DNA of 55,979 nt from Candidatus Heimdallarchaeota archaeon (lineage in GTDB: Archaea > Asgardarchaeota > Heimdallarchaeia > JABLTI01), in assembly GCA_019894765.1 (NCBI GenBank), contig JAGXNT010000043.1:1-55979 (forward strand), read 5' to 3'. Under the pieces are notes generated by a model, which had not been told where the DNA came from, ran no database searches, and worked only from the letters and a program-made list of their open reading frames with translations. Below, piece by piece: positions 1 to 7,774 of this stretch (position 1 is the stretch's first letter; each line of letters opens with the position of its first letter). The translations under genes and the position numbers were made by a program.

Positions 1-615
1 AGAGGAGCAAATATTCTTGTCCAAATACACTTCGGTCTAACAGATAGCATGGAACTAGTAGACGATTGTGAAGATGAGAGATTTGAGCAAGTTGAATTAA
101 CAAGTGATCCAACAGATTACTATCAACAAGAACAAATAACTCCTACTCATCCAATTACAGTAGATGAACCTGTGGATTTTCTTGCAGATGTGGTAGATGC
201 TTATCCACCTATCGAAGAATTACCTGCAGTTGAATCCCAACCCCTAGCTGAACCTATCCATGAGGTTATTGAAGTAGAATCTATTGAGAAACTTGTTAAG
301 CAATTTCCAAAAGATAAACAAAAGAATTTTGTACAAATAATTCAATTGACACAAAACTCTCTTACTGCATTAATGGAAAAGAAATTCAATGAAGCCAATG
401 ATTTCAACAGTGGTATATTAGAAAACTTGGAAGCTCTCCTAACCAGTGAAGAAATCCCTTCACAGATGGATATTGTACTAAAGACGATCTTTACAATTAC
501 TCAGCAAATCTATGCTGGAATAGAAGCTGGTAAGATTAATGATGAAGAATCTTATAGAGCTGCTTCAGAAATCGCTTCAGAACTATGGTTGAAAGAAATT
601 ACTGAAAAATGGTAA
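1..615 (+). CDS. Unknown acidic protein, 5' end outside the window
   Basis: The reading frame is open from the first base of the window and ends at TAA 613-615. The first in-frame ATG is at 49, but 16 codons before it are open and read like an ordinary protein core, so the gene very likely starts upstream and only its C-terminal part is seen. The visible part has an acidic, proline-rich, disordered-looking stretch (about residues 17-95 of the visible part). A helical C-terminal domain of about 110 residues follows, rich in Lys, Glu, Ile and Leu and ending KEITEKW. I see no catalytic motif, membrane segment or metal site and do not recognise the family. An adaptor-like or coiled-coil helical protein is possible. 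The coding call is secure, the function is unknown. Confidence 0.7.
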   Translation, partial: RGANILVQIHFGLTDSMELVDDCEDERFEQVELTSDPTDYYQQEQITPTHPITVDEPVDFLADVVDAYPPIEELPAVESQPLAEPIHEVIEVESIEKLVKQFPKDKQKNFVQIIQLTQNSLTALMEKKFNEANDFNSGILENLEALLTSEEIPSQMDIVLKTIFTITQQIYAGIEAGKINDEESYRAASEIASELWLKEITEKW

Positions 616-653
616 TTTGATTTCAATCTAATTTCTTTCTTTTTCTTGTTTTT
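616..653 (+). terminator. T-rich terminator between convergent genes
   Basis: The 38-base gap between two convergent genes is almost pure pyrimidine on the plus strand, with runs of T at about 636-644 and 648-655. Oligo-T tracts of this kind end transcription in archaea. It would serve the plus-strand gene ending at 615. No hairpin is needed or seen. Confidence 0.45.
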
Positions 654-2051
654 TTATATTATACCGCGTCTTTTCTGCAAAGTTACTATTACTACAAAAG
701 TAACGCTATAGACAATTCTTCTTGCAAAAATAGTCAGAAATAGGAAGGCAAAGATCAAAATTAGTGAGAGACTTAATCTTACCCATTGCCATTTACTAAA
801 TGATTCTTCACTTTTTCTTAGTTTCAAATTAATCAATAATCTGTTTGTAAAAGACAAACAAGACAATATAATTATGAAAATACAGACTGTTCTTGCAGTG
901 ATGATATAGAAGTCCTTTCCTGCATTTGTATAGTAAGACCACACGACTTCAGAACTAGCTATTGAGACTTCTAATATTGCTCCTGAAGTAGCTCCTGAAA
1001 TGAGTATATTCCCATTTTCCAACCAGTCTGCTTCATATGGAATGGCTAAATCTCTTTTCCATTCCCAAAGTAGCTCTCCAGTATCATCAATAATGACAAT
1101 GCGATTATTCCCAGAATCAGTTATTAGATAATTTCCATTTATTGGATTATAGTCTGCATCTTTTACCACTACAAGTGATTTATCGCCAGCTGAATCAATA
1201 GTATGAACAATCTCATTTGTAGTTGTGTTTACTTCAATTATTCGTCCATTAAGACTGTCGCAGATAATGACGTTTCCATTTGGAAGCATATCCGGATTAT
1301 GTTGAAGATGGATTTCTCCTGGACCATACCACCAATAGATGTTCTCAACTGAACCAAAATCATCACCAACAATGTGTTCTTCATACTCTGCTGTAAAATT
1401 CAATAGGAGTACCATATCAAATCTATTAATTGAGATTAGTATTGAATCATAAGTTGTATTATGATCTGAACCAAAAATAAAGTCTAGATCATTTAAATGA
1501 GTCCAACCATAATCTATTGGATTATTATAGTATGAATCAGCCCCCCATTCAGAGTTGACCTTAGTCCAATTAATTAATTCTGGTTTGAATTCCCAAATCA
1601 AATTGAAATCGGTATCAAACATTTTAGCAGAATTGTTTTGTGTATCTGCTATAAAATAGTAGTAATTTCCTTGATACTGAATATACTCAACTTCATGTGG
1701 AAAAGCAAATCCCGTTTGACGCCACTTTATAGTTCCATTTGAATCTACAAGATAAAGCTGGTTCATTTCTCGGTAAATATCAGCAATTTTCGGATTCGTA
1801 GCAAATCTACCTGAAACCGTTATTGGAGAACTTGTCACTAGTGTATCTCCATTCGGTAGCCGATCTACATCTAAAGGTAATTCTGTCCAAGAATTATTAT
1901 TATAACTTGAATTAGGATTTATGAAATAATGAAAATAGAGAATTGTTATGACAAAGATGATTTGGATTGATACAATGAAGGTAATATATGTGATTTTTTG
2001 AAAAGTACTTGTAGTATCCCATTGTAAAGAGAATCTTCTTTTCTTTGTCAA
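654..2051 (-). CDS. Membrane-anchored beta-propeller, arylsulfotransferase (ASST)-like
   Basis: 465 aa. Residues about 18-43 form an N-terminal transmembrane helix. Residues about 60-380 form a beta-propeller of repeated 'NGN-I-I-D/S' strands (DMLPNGNVIICDSLNGRI, LENGNILISGATSGAI), and two helices at about 383-406 and 428-460 end the protein. The HxxHxPDMLPNGN-type segment resembles the arylsulfotransferase/PQQ-like propeller family. True ASST enzymes need specific His residues that I cannot confirm, so a binding or structural role is equally likely. The start is TTG at 2051 with GGGGAT six bases upstream; a nearby ATG is out of frame. It follows the 60-aa membrane protein after 25 bases and looks like the last gene of the operon that begins with the permease at 4180. 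The propeller probably faces the outside of the cell. Confidence 0.65.
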   Translation of the reverse strand: MTKKRRFSLQWDTTSTFQKITYITFIVSIQIIFVITILYFHYFINPNSSYNNNSWTELPLDVDRLPNGDTLVTSSPITVSGRFATNPKIADIYREMNQLYLVDSNGTIKWRQTGFAFPHEVEYIQYQGNYYYFIADTQNNSAKMFDTDFNLIWEFKPELINWTKVNSEWGADSYYNNPIDYGWTHLNDLDFIFGSDHNTTYDSILISINRFDMVLLLNFTAEYEEHIVGDDFGSVENIYWWYGPGEIHLQHNPDMLPNGNVIICDSLNGRIIEVNTTTNEIVHTIDSAGDKSLVVVKDADYNPINGNYLITDSGNNRIVIIDDTGELLWEWKRDLAIPYEADWLENGNILISGATSGAILEVSIASSEVVWSYYTNAGKDFYIITARTVCIFIIILSCLSFTNRLLINLKLRKSEESFSKWQWVRLSLSLILIFAFLFLTIFARRIVYSVTFVVIVTLQKRRGII

Positions 2052-2076
2052 TCATGAATCCCCAAAATTATTTGGA

Positions 2077-2259
2077 TTAGTCCAACTCTTCATCTTTTTT
2101 ACTGAAGTAATTAAATATCCTTTTTCCAGTTTCTTTTGTATTATTGAATTTAACTTTTTTTAGTAGGTCAACTACAATGAAACCAAGGAGTAAAATACAA
2201 ACTAGCAATATTACTGCTAAACCTAATGTTGTAGTAATGAGAGTTCCTATTTCATTCAT
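2077..2259 (-). CDS. Small single-pass membrane protein (60 aa)
   Basis: One hydrophobic helix (about residues 8-31, rich in Leu, Val and Ile) is followed by a basic then acidic cytoplasmic tail ending SKKDEELD. Its ATG overlaps the TGA of the 50-aa gene upstream by four bases (ATGA), a sign of translational coupling. It lies in the same operon as the lactate-permease-family transporter. Small helices encoded with a transporter are often accessory subunits, as in TRAP or Na+/solute symporters with a short partner. That role is inferred from position only. The protein matches no family I recognise. Confidence 0.65.
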   Translation of the reverse strand: MNEIGTLITTTLGLAVILLVCILLLGFIVVDLLKKVKFNNTKETGKRIFNYFSKKDEELD

Positions 2260-2408
2260 TTGTTTTCACTCTCCAAATTCTCAGACATCATAGGTTCATC
2301 TGTTTTTTTACTAAGTATTTTCTTTCCAATATCAAAGGCAAGAACAAGAATCCAACTAAAGGAAATCATTCCTACTGAGATATAAGCCAAGATCTCGAGA
2401 TAACTCAA
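2256..2408 (-). CDS. Small single-pass membrane protein (50 aa), TTG start
   Basis: A 50-residue frame lies exactly between the permease and the 60-aa gene. It starts with TTG at 2408-2406, overlapping the permease stop (ATTGA), and its TGA at 2258-2256 overlaps the next ATG. It encodes one hydrophobic helix (about residues 6-26, with ISFSWILVLAF) followed by a charged tail (KKILSKKTDEP). The four-base overlap at both ends and the conserved helix-plus-tail layout shared with its neighbour argue for a real coupled gene rather than spacer. Function is unknown; an accessory subunit of the permease is the natural guess. Confidence 0.6.
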   Translation of the reverse strand: MSYLEILAYISVGMISFSWILVLAFDIGKKILSKKTDEPMMSENLESENK

Positions 2409-4180
2409 TCCTTTTCCTCCTTGTTAGGTTTCTTTACTCGTTCTTTTCTTCGAGTTCGTAACTTTTTGAAACCAGCTATTGATAATAATAAAGCAGCAAC
2501 CGCACCAATACCGATTGCAAATACTACAATCCATTTCCAAGCTGGATAATGACTAGCCCAACAAAGTGTTATTAGTGAAACCGAGACTACCATTAACAGA
2601 GCAATTGGAGCTGTTTTCTTAATCACATCACCTTCGATTCCTTGCTTGTCAATTACAGCAGTAGCATTCTGAATCTTGGCTGGACTTAGAACACTAGCAA
2701 GCCCTCCACCTATGCCATTTGATGCTCCAAGAATAACTATGCTAGTATCTGATAATCCAAGACGTATACCTGTTTTGTATTGATATTCCGTAAACATAGC
2801 AATGGACGACGTTTCACTTCCACTAACAAAACCCCCTAATAATCCTACAAAAGGTACAATTAAGGGGTAATAATCACCAAAAATTTTCTCACTAGCATTT
2901 GATAGAACCTGAATCATATTGTTTTCTTCCGCAATTACCCAAGAGCCATCTGCAAGAAATTCACCCGTAGCACCAGAATAATTCATAACAAATGCAACTG
3001 AGAAGAATATCGCAGCTGCAAAAACTGGTTTAATAGCCCTTTTAGCCCACGTAGAGAAAGTACCTTTGAGTTTCCCTTTAACACCTAAAAAGGGCATGGA
3101 CAGAACCGTAGCGAGAATTACCCAGAACCAAGCATTCCAAAAGACTTGCAAGGAAATTGGATCTGCCCCACTTATTTGTATTTGCATTGAGAGTGTATTG
3201 AAGAGGTAATCGTGCACTTGTGGTATTAAATTGGTTACTCCGCATAAAACAACAAGAATTGTCCATGGCATAAATGCCTTCCAAAGTGGCATGGATTGTG
3301 CTATTTTGTGATCTTCTGCTGTTAGATTGCTCCTATCAAAAATTTTCATTTTCATTATTTTAGCTAATAGTAGCATAACTATACAAGTAAATAATCCAGC
3401 AAATAATCCTGTAAGAGGAACTAAACCATCAATCTGAAAACGCTTTGCTAATCCATTAACTAACACAGAAGTTCCTCCTGCAGTTACTCCACCAACTAAA
3501 GCGAAAATGAGTGAGTCTTTTCTGAAGAGCATTTTCTTCCCTCCAGCAATAAACATCATACCAAGAGCTATACCAGTGGTGACAATTGGCATGAATAAGG
3601 AAAAAATATAACCACTCTCTGCTAGAGTTGGAAAAATTGGAGTCAAGTCAAATAATCCTGACATTACTTTTTGAAAAACAACTGCTGGGATAGCTAAAAG
3701 TGCGAAGGTGGTTAAGGGATCATAACCGATTGCTGGAAGAGCAACTGCTGCAAGAGATGAATAACCAATAGCGATCATTATTGGTGGCAGCATAGTAACA
3801 GGTGTAGCACCTATTGAAACAAGAAAACATCCGAGACCGATGTTAATAAACATAATTTGAAAAGGTTCTTTACCTTCTCCACCAAGAGTCTTGAAAGCTA
3901 CAATTATCCTTTGTAAAGCTCCTGTTTTCTGCATGTAAGTAATCATGAAAATACTTGTGCAAACCATCAGAGCAATAGGATAGGATTTTATGAAACCAGC
4001 AATTGATGCTAGAAATACCACCCCAGTGTTAGTTTTGAAATAGGCAACAGCAAGAATCAGCATAATTATCCACATAATGAATCCTGTTGTATCAGCTTTC
4101 CATTTTAAAACAAGAAGCATTAGAATTGCAGCAATAAATGGAAGTGCAATCATAAAGGAACCTAACCATGTTGCAACCAA
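2405..4180 (-). CDS. Lactate permease (LctP) family transporter
   Basis: 591 aa with about 14 hydrophobic segments. The layout and local sequence match the LctP family of carboxylate permeases: an N-terminal LPFIAAILMLLVLKWKAD segment, a SIGATPVTMLPPIMIAIGYS segment where the family has its GxGTPV substrate-site motif, and a SGSETSSIAMF segment near residue 460. The protein would carry lactate, glycolate or a related acid across the membrane with a cation; the exact substrate cannot be read. The start is TTG 4180, with GGAG about eight bases before it and no better ATG nearby. It heads an operon with two tiny membrane proteins and a beta-propeller protein. The C-terminal tail is strongly basic then acidic. 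Confidence 0.8.
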   Translation of the reverse strand: MVATWLGSFMIALPFIAAILMLLVLKWKADTTGFIMWIIMLILAVAYFKTNTGVVFLASIAGFIKSYPIALMVCTSIFMITYMQKTGALQRIIVAFKTLGGEGKEPFQIMFINIGLGCFLVSIGATPVTMLPPIMIAIGYSSLAAVALPAIGYDPLTTFALLAIPAVVFQKVMSGLFDLTPIFPTLAESGYIFSLFMPIVTTGIALGMMFIAGGKKMLFRKDSLIFALVGGVTAGGTSVLVNGLAKRFQIDGLVPLTGLFAGLFTCIVMLLLAKIMKMKIFDRSNLTAEDHKIAQSMPLWKAFMPWTILVVLCGVTNLIPQVHDYLFNTLSMQIQISGADPISLQVFWNAWFWVILATVLSMPFLGVKGKLKGTFSTWAKRAIKPVFAAAIFFSVAFVMNYSGATGEFLADGSWVIAEENNMIQVLSNASEKIFGDYYPLIVPFVGLLGGFVSGSETSSIAMFTEYQYKTGIRLGLSDTSIVILGASNGIGGGLASVLSPAKIQNATAVIDKQGIEGDVIKKTAPIALLMVVSVSLITLCWASHYPAWKWIVVFAIGIGAVAALLLSIAGFKKLRTRRKERVKKPNKEEKD

Positions 4181-4276
4181 TTAATAATCTCCAGCAATAA
4201 CTGTTCTATGATTCTTCTTGATGAATTATCTTTTACCTAAAAAAGTATTTTTGAAGCTAGAAGTAATAAAGAACTC

Positions 4277-4593
4277 CTAATCTGTTTTCTGATAAAGTGA
4301 GAGTTTGAATGGTTCCAGTTTCTTTATAATTTGGATGCTTGCTTTTACTGATGGATCATTATTTAGCAGATTTTCAGCTTCTTCTTTGGTTTCACATTCA
4401 AAAATCATTATTCCCATTGGTTTCTTTTCGTTGAGCACAGGTCCAGCTAAAACGAGTTTACCTTTAGCTAATAAATCCTTCAAATATTGGAAATGATCTC
4501 TCATGATTTTTTGTTATCTTCCTCTATTGGATTTGTTATGAAGTCATCTCTAGTTGGTTTAATTATTCCAAAAAAATGTTTGACATCTGACAT
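4277..4593 (-). pseudogene. YciI-family protein split by a -1 frameshift
   Basis: Two overlapping frames together make one YCII-domain protein. Frame one starts at ATG 4593-4591, with GAGG upstream, and encodes 30 residues (MSDVKHFFGIIKPTRDDFIT...) up to TGA at 4503-4501. Frame two starts at ATG 4504-4502 and encodes 75 residues (MRDHFQYLKDLLAKGKLVLA...). YCII domains normally run as one chain, with the first strand (FFGIIKPTR) followed directly by the HFxYLKxLLxxGKLxLAGP segment. A run of six A bases lies just before the break. One more A, or a -1 slip on it, joins the frames cleanly. This is a homopolymer sequencing error, true decay, or a programmed slip. YciI-like proteins are small dimeric ferredoxin-fold proteins of uncertain function. 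Confidence 0.7.
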
Positions 4594-4730
4594 TTGTTGT
4601 TTCCTCATTTTATTGCTAATTTTGATATTCTTATTGTTTCTTTAGTTCTGAAAAATTTTTCTGTTCTTGTTTTACCTTATCATAGCAATATTTTTCTGTG
4701 AGAATTAAGAGTAAATCACGAGGTTAATTT

Positions 4731-5105
4731 ATGTTCGCAAAAAGAAGTAGAAGCATCTTGGAGAAATTTGAGGAAAAAAATATTATTCGTTACTCAAATG
4801 GAGCAAATTTCTTTGGACAAGAATCACTAAAGCTTAAGCAAGTTAGAGGAAATGGTGTTTTAGTTCTTACTCCAAAAGAATTATACTTTGAAATGTGGTT
4901 GCCTAAACGCGTTTATCAAATTCCTATAGATAGTATTATCGATATTGAAGTAACAAAATGGCATCTTAGGAAAACTAAGAGCAGAGATTTATTGAAAGTA
5001 ATTTTTACTAATCCTACTGGTGAAACGGATTCCTCAGCTTGGATAGTCAGAGAATTAGATTTGTGGATAAATGATATTCGTAATCTAATGATGAAAAGAA
5101 AATAA
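4731..5105 (+). CDS. Small PH/GRAM-like domain protein
   Basis: 124 aa. After a basic N-terminus (KRSRSILEKFEEKN) the chain is a row of short beta strands: GVLVLTPKELYFEMW, RVYQIPIDSIIDIEV, then a strand with Lys-rich LLKVIF. A C-terminal amphipathic helix (ELDLWINDIRNLMMKRK) follows. Seven strands capped by a helix, with the 'vlvLTpkeLyF...ipidsIidIe' signature, is what bacterial and archaeal PH-like or GRAM-like proteins show. Such domains bind membranes or partner proteins. No enzyme motif is present. It stands alone between a minus-strand gene and a convergent surface-protein gene. Its start is the only ATG close to the open frame. The fold assignment is fair, the role unknown. Confidence 0.6.
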   Translation: MFAKRSRSILEKFEEKNIIRYSNGANFFGQESLKLKQVRGNGVLVLTPKELYFEMWLPKRVYQIPIDSIIDIEVTKWHLRKTKSRDLLKVIFTNPTGETDSSAWIVRELDLWINDIRNLMMKRK

Positions 5106-5120
5106 AGAGTCGTAATTACT

Positions 5121-6875
5121 TTAATTTCTCATCATTTTCTTTCTTTTAATATATGAAACAAAAATTACTAATGGACTAATAATGAGTAACGAAAAAACCG
5201 ATAGTGAAATTTTAACAGAAGGAATGGGTTCACTATAACCAGGTCTTGGAACAGGATCATTTGGATCTAAAGGATCAAAACCTTCCAAAATTTCCAATCT
5301 ATCAGGATAACCATCACCATCTGTATCCCTATAACGAGGGTCAGTGTGATAAATGAATATCTCGTCCCAATCCAACAAACCATCGAAATCCGTATCATTT
5401 CTATAGATTTTAGTAAAGTAAATATATAGTTCATCAGAGTCTGATAAGCCATCCGAATCCGTATCGTTACTGTATACATTTCCTCCGAATTTGTATTCTT
5501 GAAGATTTGTTAGTTGATCATTATCATAATCCAATTCAGCATCTGTTTCGTCTAATGGGTCCATTAAATTGAAAACTTCAAACCCATCAGGTATCCCATC
5601 ATTGTCTGTATCTTTTCTTGTTGCATTTGTACCGTATACAAAGTATTCATCTCCATCTCCCAGCTGATCTTCATCTGTATCCCATTTTGTAGGGTTTGTC
5701 GGATAATTATACAATTCATCAAAATCAAATAATCCATCGGTGTCGGTATCATTCGAGATTAGACTCATGCCATTTTCGTATTCGAAAATGTCCAACAAAT
5801 TATCTTGATCTGTATCATTTGAGTTTGGATTTGAGTGTAATGCATATAGCTCCTGATAATCAGGTAAGGTATCATTATCACTATCAATACTCATAGCATT
5901 ATTCCTGTCCACTAACCAATTGAAAGTGTTTACAGCTAGCTGTCTGTTATTTTCCACATAGAAAAACGGAAAATTATAATTATGATTAGGTGATGTATCC
6001 CAGATATTTGCTACTGGTAAAACCACTAGTCTTCCTCCATTCCCACTTATATTGTTAATTACACACATAAATGGAACATCATTTGCAATTGTTGTATCAG
6101 GATAAGTACGATAATGAGCAGTTCCATCTCCATCAGTTTTTAAGATAATCTCAGCTTTGTATGGTTTTGTTATTATCCCATGAATAACTGAAACGACTAG
6201 CTTTTGTACATTGGTTGCTAAAATATGGGGTAAAATATTTGCATTATCAATATCTATTACTCTATAAGAATCTCCATCATCATCGTCATAGATATTTGCT
6301 TGACTGAACTCAAAACCAAATCTTTGAGCTATTGCTAAGGCATCTTGTTCCCCTTGAGCTGTTCTACTTATTTGGATTAATATATTCCCGCCACTTGTCA
6401 CCCATCCCTCTATTGCATCAATTTCTTGCTGGTAGTAATTATCAAGTGATCCAGGGATTACTAGTAAATCATAATTCGATAAAAATGTATGATCAATTAA
6501 TGAATTATTTCTGAGTATATCAACTGCATGCCCTAGACCAATTAATTCCAAATATAATCGGTAGTTTTCAGTTAGATAACCTGACCATAAATCTGGTTCA
6601 ACAATATAATGTATTGGATTATGTGCCTCATCAAACAGTATTCTATATTGATTGACACTTGTTTGTGGATTTAATTGATAAATAATTGCTCCTTCTGAAT
6701 TCTGCATATCCCCATTTGGTTCTGGTTCACTATTACGATACGTTTTCCATCCCGGTTTCTCTACATGATATGTAGTCATTACACTGACGTATCCCATTAC
6801 CAACATAATAATTACAAAAAGAACTGTAGAAAAAACCTCTAAAGATGTTATTCGTTTTGGACGAGTACCAAACAC
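5121..6875 (-). CDS. Surface protein: GATase-like (DUF4350-type) domain plus calcium-binding type-3 repeats
   Basis: 584 aa, GTG start at 6875 with GAGGG about eight bases upstream. Residues about 12-34 are a signal anchor. Residues about 75-325 resemble a glutamine-amidotransferase-like fold of the DUF4350 kind (NYDLLVIPGSLDNYYQQEID, then VTSGGNILIQIS). Residues about 335-545 hold roughly eight DxDxDxxxDxxE calcium loops (DTDQDNLLDIFE, DTDTDGLFDFDE, DTDGDGYPDRLE) of the thrombospondin type-3 class. A final helix (about 557-578) with a KRKKMMRN tail anchors it. The repeats should bind calcium and act as a rigid rod outside the cell. A second protein with this repeat type lies at 52334-55222. 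It is divergent from the PqqB-like gene at 6938. Confidence 0.75.
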   Translation of the reverse strand: MFGTRPKRITSLEVFSTVLFVIIMLVMGYVSVMTTYHVEKPGWKTYRNSEPEPNGDMQNSEGAIIYQLNPQTSVNQYRILFDEAHNPIHYIVEPDLWSGYLTENYRLYLELIGLGHAVDILRNNSLIDHTFLSNYDLLVIPGSLDNYYQQEIDAIEGWVTSGGNILIQISRTAQGEQDALAIAQRFGFEFSQANIYDDDDGDSYRVIDIDNANILPHILATNVQKLVVSVIHGIITKPYKAEIILKTDGDGTAHYRTYPDTTIANDVPFMCVINNISGNGGRLVVLPVANIWDTSPNHNYNFPFFYVENNRQLAVNTFNWLVDRNNAMSIDSDNDTLPDYQELYALHSNPNSNDTDQDNLLDIFEYENGMSLISNDTDTDGLFDFDELYNYPTNPTKWDTDEDQLGDGDEYFVYGTNATRKDTDNDGIPDGFEVFNLMDPLDETDAELDYDNDQLTNLQEYKFGGNVYSNDTDSDGLSDSDELYIYFTKIYRNDTDFDGLLDWDEIFIYHTDPRYRDTDGDGYPDRLEILEGFDPLDPNDPVPRPGYSEPIPSVKISLSVFSLLIISPLVIFVSYIKRKKMMRN

Positions 6876-6937
6876 ATCTCTACCCTCATTATATATTACG
6901 CAATAAAGGTTATTAACTTTTTACATCATTTTAGATT

Positions 6938-7774
6938 ATGCAAATCATTATTCTTGGTTCTGGGCAAGATGCTGGAGTTCCACAAATAAGTTGTGATTGT
7001 CAAAATTGCTCTCGAGCTAGAAAAAACCCAAAACTCAAACTACTTGGACCATCTATTGCACTTCTGGATTCGGGAAAAAAATATTGCTATCTAATAGATG
7101 CATCACCTGATATTAAGCATCAAATAGAGTCAATCAAAGAAATCATTCCTAAAGTAAAAACACAAGAAACAATCCCAATCTCAGGTATTTTCCTAACACA
7201 TGCACATTTTGGTCATGTTTCAGGTCTTTGGTCTTTCGGTAAAGAATGCATAGATACTCAAGAGATAACTGTTTTTTGTTCAGCGAAAATGAGTGAATTT
7301 TTGGTAAAGAATCATCCATTTTCTCATATGCTTGCTCGGAAAAATTTCTGTATATCTGAAGTGAAGATAAATCAAACATATCCAATTGAAGATTTCAAAA
7401 TCACCTCTATCCAAGTTCCACACAGAGATGAATACGCTGATACAGTGGGATATATCATTGAACAAAACAAAAAATTGCTTTATCTACCTGACCTTGATTA
7501 TTGGACTGAGGATTTGATCAAACTTGTTGAGAGTGTAGATATAGCCTTAATTGACGGTTCCTTCTACTCCAAGGATGAATTGCCTGGTAGAGATGATGTA
7601 CCACATCCACCAATAGAGGAAACAATGAAGCTTTTGAATCCCACAAAAACAGAGATTTACTTCACACACTTTAATCATACAAATTCAATACTTCAGAAAG
7701 AGGGAAAAGAAAGAAAAGAAACCCAAGAAAAGGGTTTCCAATTAGCATATGATGGTTTGATAATTAATATTTAA
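6938..7774 (+). CDS. Metallo-beta-lactamase fold protein, PqqB-like
   Basis: 278 aa, a normal length for the family. It opens with IIILGSGQDAGVPQISCDC and ends with the PHPPIEETM and YFTHFNHTN segments seen in PqqB-like proteins. The first metal-site motif is THAHFGH, in which the usual Asp of HxHxDH is Gly; this is the PqqB-type variant, so plain hydrolase activity should not be assumed. A CxCxxC cluster at residues 19-24 is likely a zinc site. Other pqq genes are absent here, so a role in cofactor synthesis is unlikely. It could be an oxidoreductase-like or phosphodiesterase-like member. Its stop overlaps the convergent gene's stop by four bases (TTAA). Confidence 0.75.
   Translation: MQIIILGSGQDAGVPQISCDCQNCSRARKNPKLKLLGPSIALLDSGKKYCYLIDASPDIKHQIESIKEIIPKVKTQETIPISGIFLTHAHFGHVSGLWSFGKECIDTQEITVFCSAKMSEFLVKNHPFSHMLARKNFCISEVKINQTYPIEDFKITSIQVPHRDEYADTVGYIIEQNKKLLYLPDLDYWTEDLIKLVESVDIALIDGSFYSKDELPGRDDVPHPPIEETMKLLNPTKTEIYFTHFNHTNSILQKEGKERKETQEKGFQLAYDGLIINI

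Noticed and set aside
6938..7774. PQQ biosynthesis gene pqqB
   Set aside because: No pqqA, C, D or E is present nearby. Members of this fold are common without PQQ, so only the fold is claimed.
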